DNA from: Synechococcus sp. MU1617
Lineage (GTDB): Bacteria; Cyanobacteriota; Cyanobacteriia; PCC-6307; Cyanobiaceae
Assembly (NCBI RefSeq): GCF_020514235.1
Contig: NZ_VTLB01000001.1
Coordinates: forward strand, 186,001 to 250,000
Length of the DNA stretch: 64,000 nt
Reading direction: 5' to 3'
Each line of letters begins with the position of its first letter. Positions within the stretch are counted from its first letter, which is position 1. Below the pieces are notes generated by a model, which searched no databases, was not told where the DNA came from, and saw only the letters and a program-made list of their open reading frames with translations. Of the stretch, positions 62,063 to 64,000 are shown piece by piece. Both the position numbers and the translations under genes were made by a program.

Positions 62063-63652
62063 ATGAAACGCCAAACCCGGTTGCTGATCGGTCTCGCCGT
62101 TGCCTTTGTGGCTCTCGTGCTGATCGGCGTTGCTGTTCAGACCATCCGCAGCCTGCTGTGGGATCTGAGTTACTTCCTGCCTCCCTGGTTGCTAACGCCG
62201 GTGCTGCTGCTGGGGTTCGTGCTGGTGGCCACCGTGGCGGTGCAGGTGGGTTGGCCGATGTGGAAACGCCTTAAAACACGCCCAGACCAACGCCAAAGTC
62301 AACCCACCGCCGCTCCAAAGAACCGCCGGGATGCCGCAACCACCAGCCTGGGCCATGTGGATCGTCTAATCGAACGCATCCAGGACGACATCAGCCGCCG
62401 CAGCCTTCAGAACGAACGCGATCGGGTCGCTGAGGAGCTGAAGCGAGGCGATCTGGTGGTTGTGGTCTTCGGCACCGGATCGAGTGGCAAGACATCGCTG
62501 ATCCGTGCCCTACTCAATGAAATGGTCGGCGATGTGGGTGCGCCCATGGGCGTGACCAAAACAAGCCGTGCCTACCGCCTGCGTTTGAAAGGTTTGGAGC
62601 GTGGTCTTCAGCTCGTGGACACCCCAGGAATCCTGGAAGCTGGAGAAGAAGGCCTTAGCCGAGAGGAAACAGCCCGTCGTCGGGCGGTTCGCGCCGACCT
62701 GTTGATTGTGGTGGTGGACGGAGACCTCAGAGCCTCGGAATACACCGTCGTGAGCTCTCTCGCCAGTCTCGGCAAGCGCCTGCTCCTGGTGCTGAACAAG
62801 CGGGATTTACGCGGTGTTGAGGAGGAAAGGAGGCTCCTGCAAGTGCTTCGTTCCCGTTGCCAGGGACAGCTCAACGCTGCGGATGTGGTGGCCTGCAGTG
62901 CATCTCCTCAATCGATTCCTCAACCAGGACGTCGCCCGCTGCAGCCGCTGCCTGACGTCAGCGATCTGCTGCAGCGCCTCGCCGTCGTGCTGCATGCCGA
63001 GGGGGAGGAATTAATTGCCGACAACATCCTTTTGCAATGCCGATCCCTCGACAGCCGCGGGCGCGACCTGTTGAACGACCAGCGGTCTCGGGAAGCCAAA
63101 CGCTGCATCGACCGCTACAGCTGGATGGGAGCGGGGATCGTCGCCGCCAACCCGCTGCCTGGGATGGATCTGTTGAGCACAGCAGCGGTGAATGCCCAGA
63201 TGATCCTGGAGATGGCCAAGATTTACGGGGTCGAGATGTCCCGTGATCGCGCCAAGGATCTGGCCCTGTCCCTCGGACAGACTCTGGGCAAGTTAGGCAT
63301 CGTCAAAGGTGCCATGAGCTTGCTGGGCACCAGCCTGAGCCTGAGTTTGCCCACCTTGGTTCTGGGTCAGGTGCTCCAAGGGGTGGTGACCGCATGGCTC
63401 ACCCGAATCGCAGGAAGCAGTTTCATGCGCTATTTCGAGCAGGACCAAGACTGGGGTGACGGCGGCATGCAGACCGTTGTTCAACAGGCTTTTGAGCTCA
63501 ACCGACGGGAACTCTCACTGCAGCGCTTTCTGGCCAGTGCGATGCGGCAAGTGGTTGAACCGCTTCAGACGGCGGCGGCGGGACGGCTTCCCCCCCGGCC
63601 AGGGCCTCAGCAGGAGGGGGAAGCATCGGACCCCGGGCATCCAGAACCGTGA
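62063..63652 (+). CDS. membrane-associated GTPase with DUF697 domain (YcjF-related)
   Basis: The 529-residue protein has two N-terminal membrane helices (about 7-30 and 40-65). A GTPase domain follows, with G1 GTGSSGKT at 137-144, G3 DTPG at 186-189 and G4 NKRD at 245-248. The C-terminal DUF697 region (about 350-480) contains further hydrophobic helices (GAGIVAANPLPGMDLLSTAAVNAQMI). The last 155 bp, encoding a Pro-rich tail, overlap a convergent small membrane gene. The function is unknown; a membrane-remodelling or stress role has been proposed for relatives. Confidence 0.88.
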   Translation: MKRQTRLLIGLAVAFVALVLIGVAVQTIRSLLWDLSYFLPPWLLTPVLLLGFVLVATVAVQVGWPMWKRLKTRPDQRQSQPTAAPKNRRDAATTSLGHVDRLIERIQDDISRRSLQNERDRVAEELKRGDLVVVVFGTGSSGKTSLIRALLNEMVGDVGAPMGVTKTSRAYRLRLKGLERGLQLVDTPGILEAGEEGLSREETARRRAVRADLLIVVVDGDLRASEYTVVSSLASLGKRLLLVLNKRDLRGVEEERRLLQVLRSRCQGQLNAADVVACSASPQSIPQPGRRPLQPLPDVSDLLQRLAVVLHAEGEELIADNILLQCRSLDSRGRDLLNDQRSREAKRCIDRYSWMGAGIVAANPLPGMDLLSTAAVNAQMILEMAKIYGVEMSRDRAKDLALSLGQTLGKLGIVKGAMSLLGTSLSLSLPTLVLGQVLQGVVTAWLTRIAGSSFMRYFEQDQDWGDGGMQTVVQQAFELNRRELSLQRFLASAMRQVVEPLQTAAAGRLPPRPGPQQEGEASDPGHPEP

Positions 63653-63740
63653 TCAGGAGCAGATAGAGCACACCAATCGCCACGGAGATCGCCCCGGTGA
63701 CGATGGCAACCCAGCGTGAACCCTGCTGCTGTTCCGACAT
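63498..63740 (-). CDS. small membrane hypothetical protein overlapping the GTPase 3' end
   Basis: The 80-residue frame starts MSEQQQGSRWVAIVTGAISV, has one membrane helix (about 9-32, through GVLYLLLITVLDARGPM), and a Pro-rich C-terminus. The N-terminal part looks like a genuine conserved single-pass protein, and its ATG lies in free intergenic DNA. The C-terminal 50 residues are antisense to the DUF697 GTPase, so the exact end may vary between strains. Confidence 0.55.
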   Translation of the reverse strand: MSEQQQGSRWVAIVTGAISVAIGVLYLLLITVLDARGPMLPPPAEALAGGEAVPPPPSEAVQPLAASHWPESAAVRVPVG

Positions 63741-63773
63741 GGGAGCCTTACAAACGATGGCGATTGTGAACGA

Positions 63774-64000
63774 TCAGGCTGGAGCCAGGGATCCATTCAG
63801 TCGTCCCGACAAGTCGCTGAGGTGCTGAGCCGTGGTGTGGGGGTTACCAAAAACCGCCTTGAGACAGAAACGGTCGCCGTAGAAGGGTCGCGACAGCATG
63901 TAGCCGTGAGACAGCAGCATTTGACGGGTAGCTTCACTCCAACGGCCGGCTGCATCAACGCCCCCCTCCTTGGCATGGAATGCCAGCAGGTGAAGATCAC
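63774..64000 (-). CDS. PLP-dependent group II decarboxylase, C-terminal fragment
   Basis: Only the last 75 codons are in the window; the gene continues past the right edge. The fragment contains WSEATRQMLLSHGYMLSRPF and YGDRFCLKAVFGNPHTTAQHL, the C-terminal pattern of group II pyridoxal-phosphate decarboxylases (glutamate, aromatic amino acid or diaminobutyrate type). The catalytic Lys domain is outside the window, so the substrate cannot be judged. The stop lies 33 bp upstream of the small membrane gene. Confidence 0.75.
   Translation of the reverse strand, partial: DLHLLAFHAKEGGVDAAGRWSEATRQMLLSHGYMLSRPFYGDRFCLKAVFGNPHTTAQHLSDLSGRLNGSLAPA

Overview
The window looks like a chromosomal segment of a marine picocyanobacterium, most likely Synechococcus (subcluster 5.1-like). 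The evidence is the gene content: a bilin reductase PcyA, geranylgeranyl reductase ChlP, ferredoxin sulfite reductase, class II F/SBPase, SipA, CPP1-like and DUF3531 proteins, a B12-dependent monomeric ribonucleotide reductase, and the glpX-hemA-glgC-gnd-pgl order. Genes are GC-rich, tightly packed and often overlap by the 4-nt ATGA/GTGA junction. I cannot assign a strain from the sequence alone.

Layout. 1-3.6 kb: a DUF92/VTE6-type kinase (cut by the left edge), a small Ala/Pro-rich protein, then a 1.27-kb gene-poor islet bounded by an exact 22-bp direct repeat, then rsmE and DUF3531. 3.7-8.6 kb: an ABC ATPase, hslO, CPP1-like, prfC and a methyltransferase. 8.7-13.1 kb: nrdJ, tRNA-Ser(UGA), then an accessory patch of two divergent ribbon-helix-helix-like genes around a palindrome-rich spacer, the second coupled to an unknown 140-residue gene. 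13-21.6 kb: HIT, two SDRs, a LOG-type hydrolase, a beta-propeller protein, DUF389, an EamA permease, CobW, a lumenal pentapeptide protein and a degenerate uracil phosphoribosyltransferase.

21.6-31.1 kb is a carbon metabolism block: ilvD, CIA30, pgl, gnd, glgC, hemA, glpX and divergent rpe. It joins the oxidative pentose phosphate pathway, glycogen synthesis, the Calvin cycle and tetrapyrrole entry. 31.1-32.4 kb is a second gene-poor stretch with a 42-codon membrane microprotein candidate, a strong orphan terminator and tandem hairpins. 32.4-43.3 kb: a secreted glycine-zipper protein, ccsA, the lptA-lptB-lptF/G operon, DUF309, typA, a U32 peptidase, a VanY-like peptidase and chlP. 43.3-53.5 kb: glyS, sir, a VanX-like dipeptidase, recG, tsf and rpsB.

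53.5-64 kb: a family 2 glycosyltransferase, a small basic protein, the pcyA-devB-devC-devA operon, an active/inactive M16 peptidase pair, sipA, bioY, lspA, a membrane GTPase (DUF697), and the C-terminus of a PLP-dependent decarboxylase cut by the right edge. No integrase, transposase, CRISPR array, rRNA or prophage was seen. The least explained parts are the 22-bp-flanked islet, the palindrome-rich RHH region after tRNA-Ser, and the hairpin-rich 31.1-32.4 kb gap.
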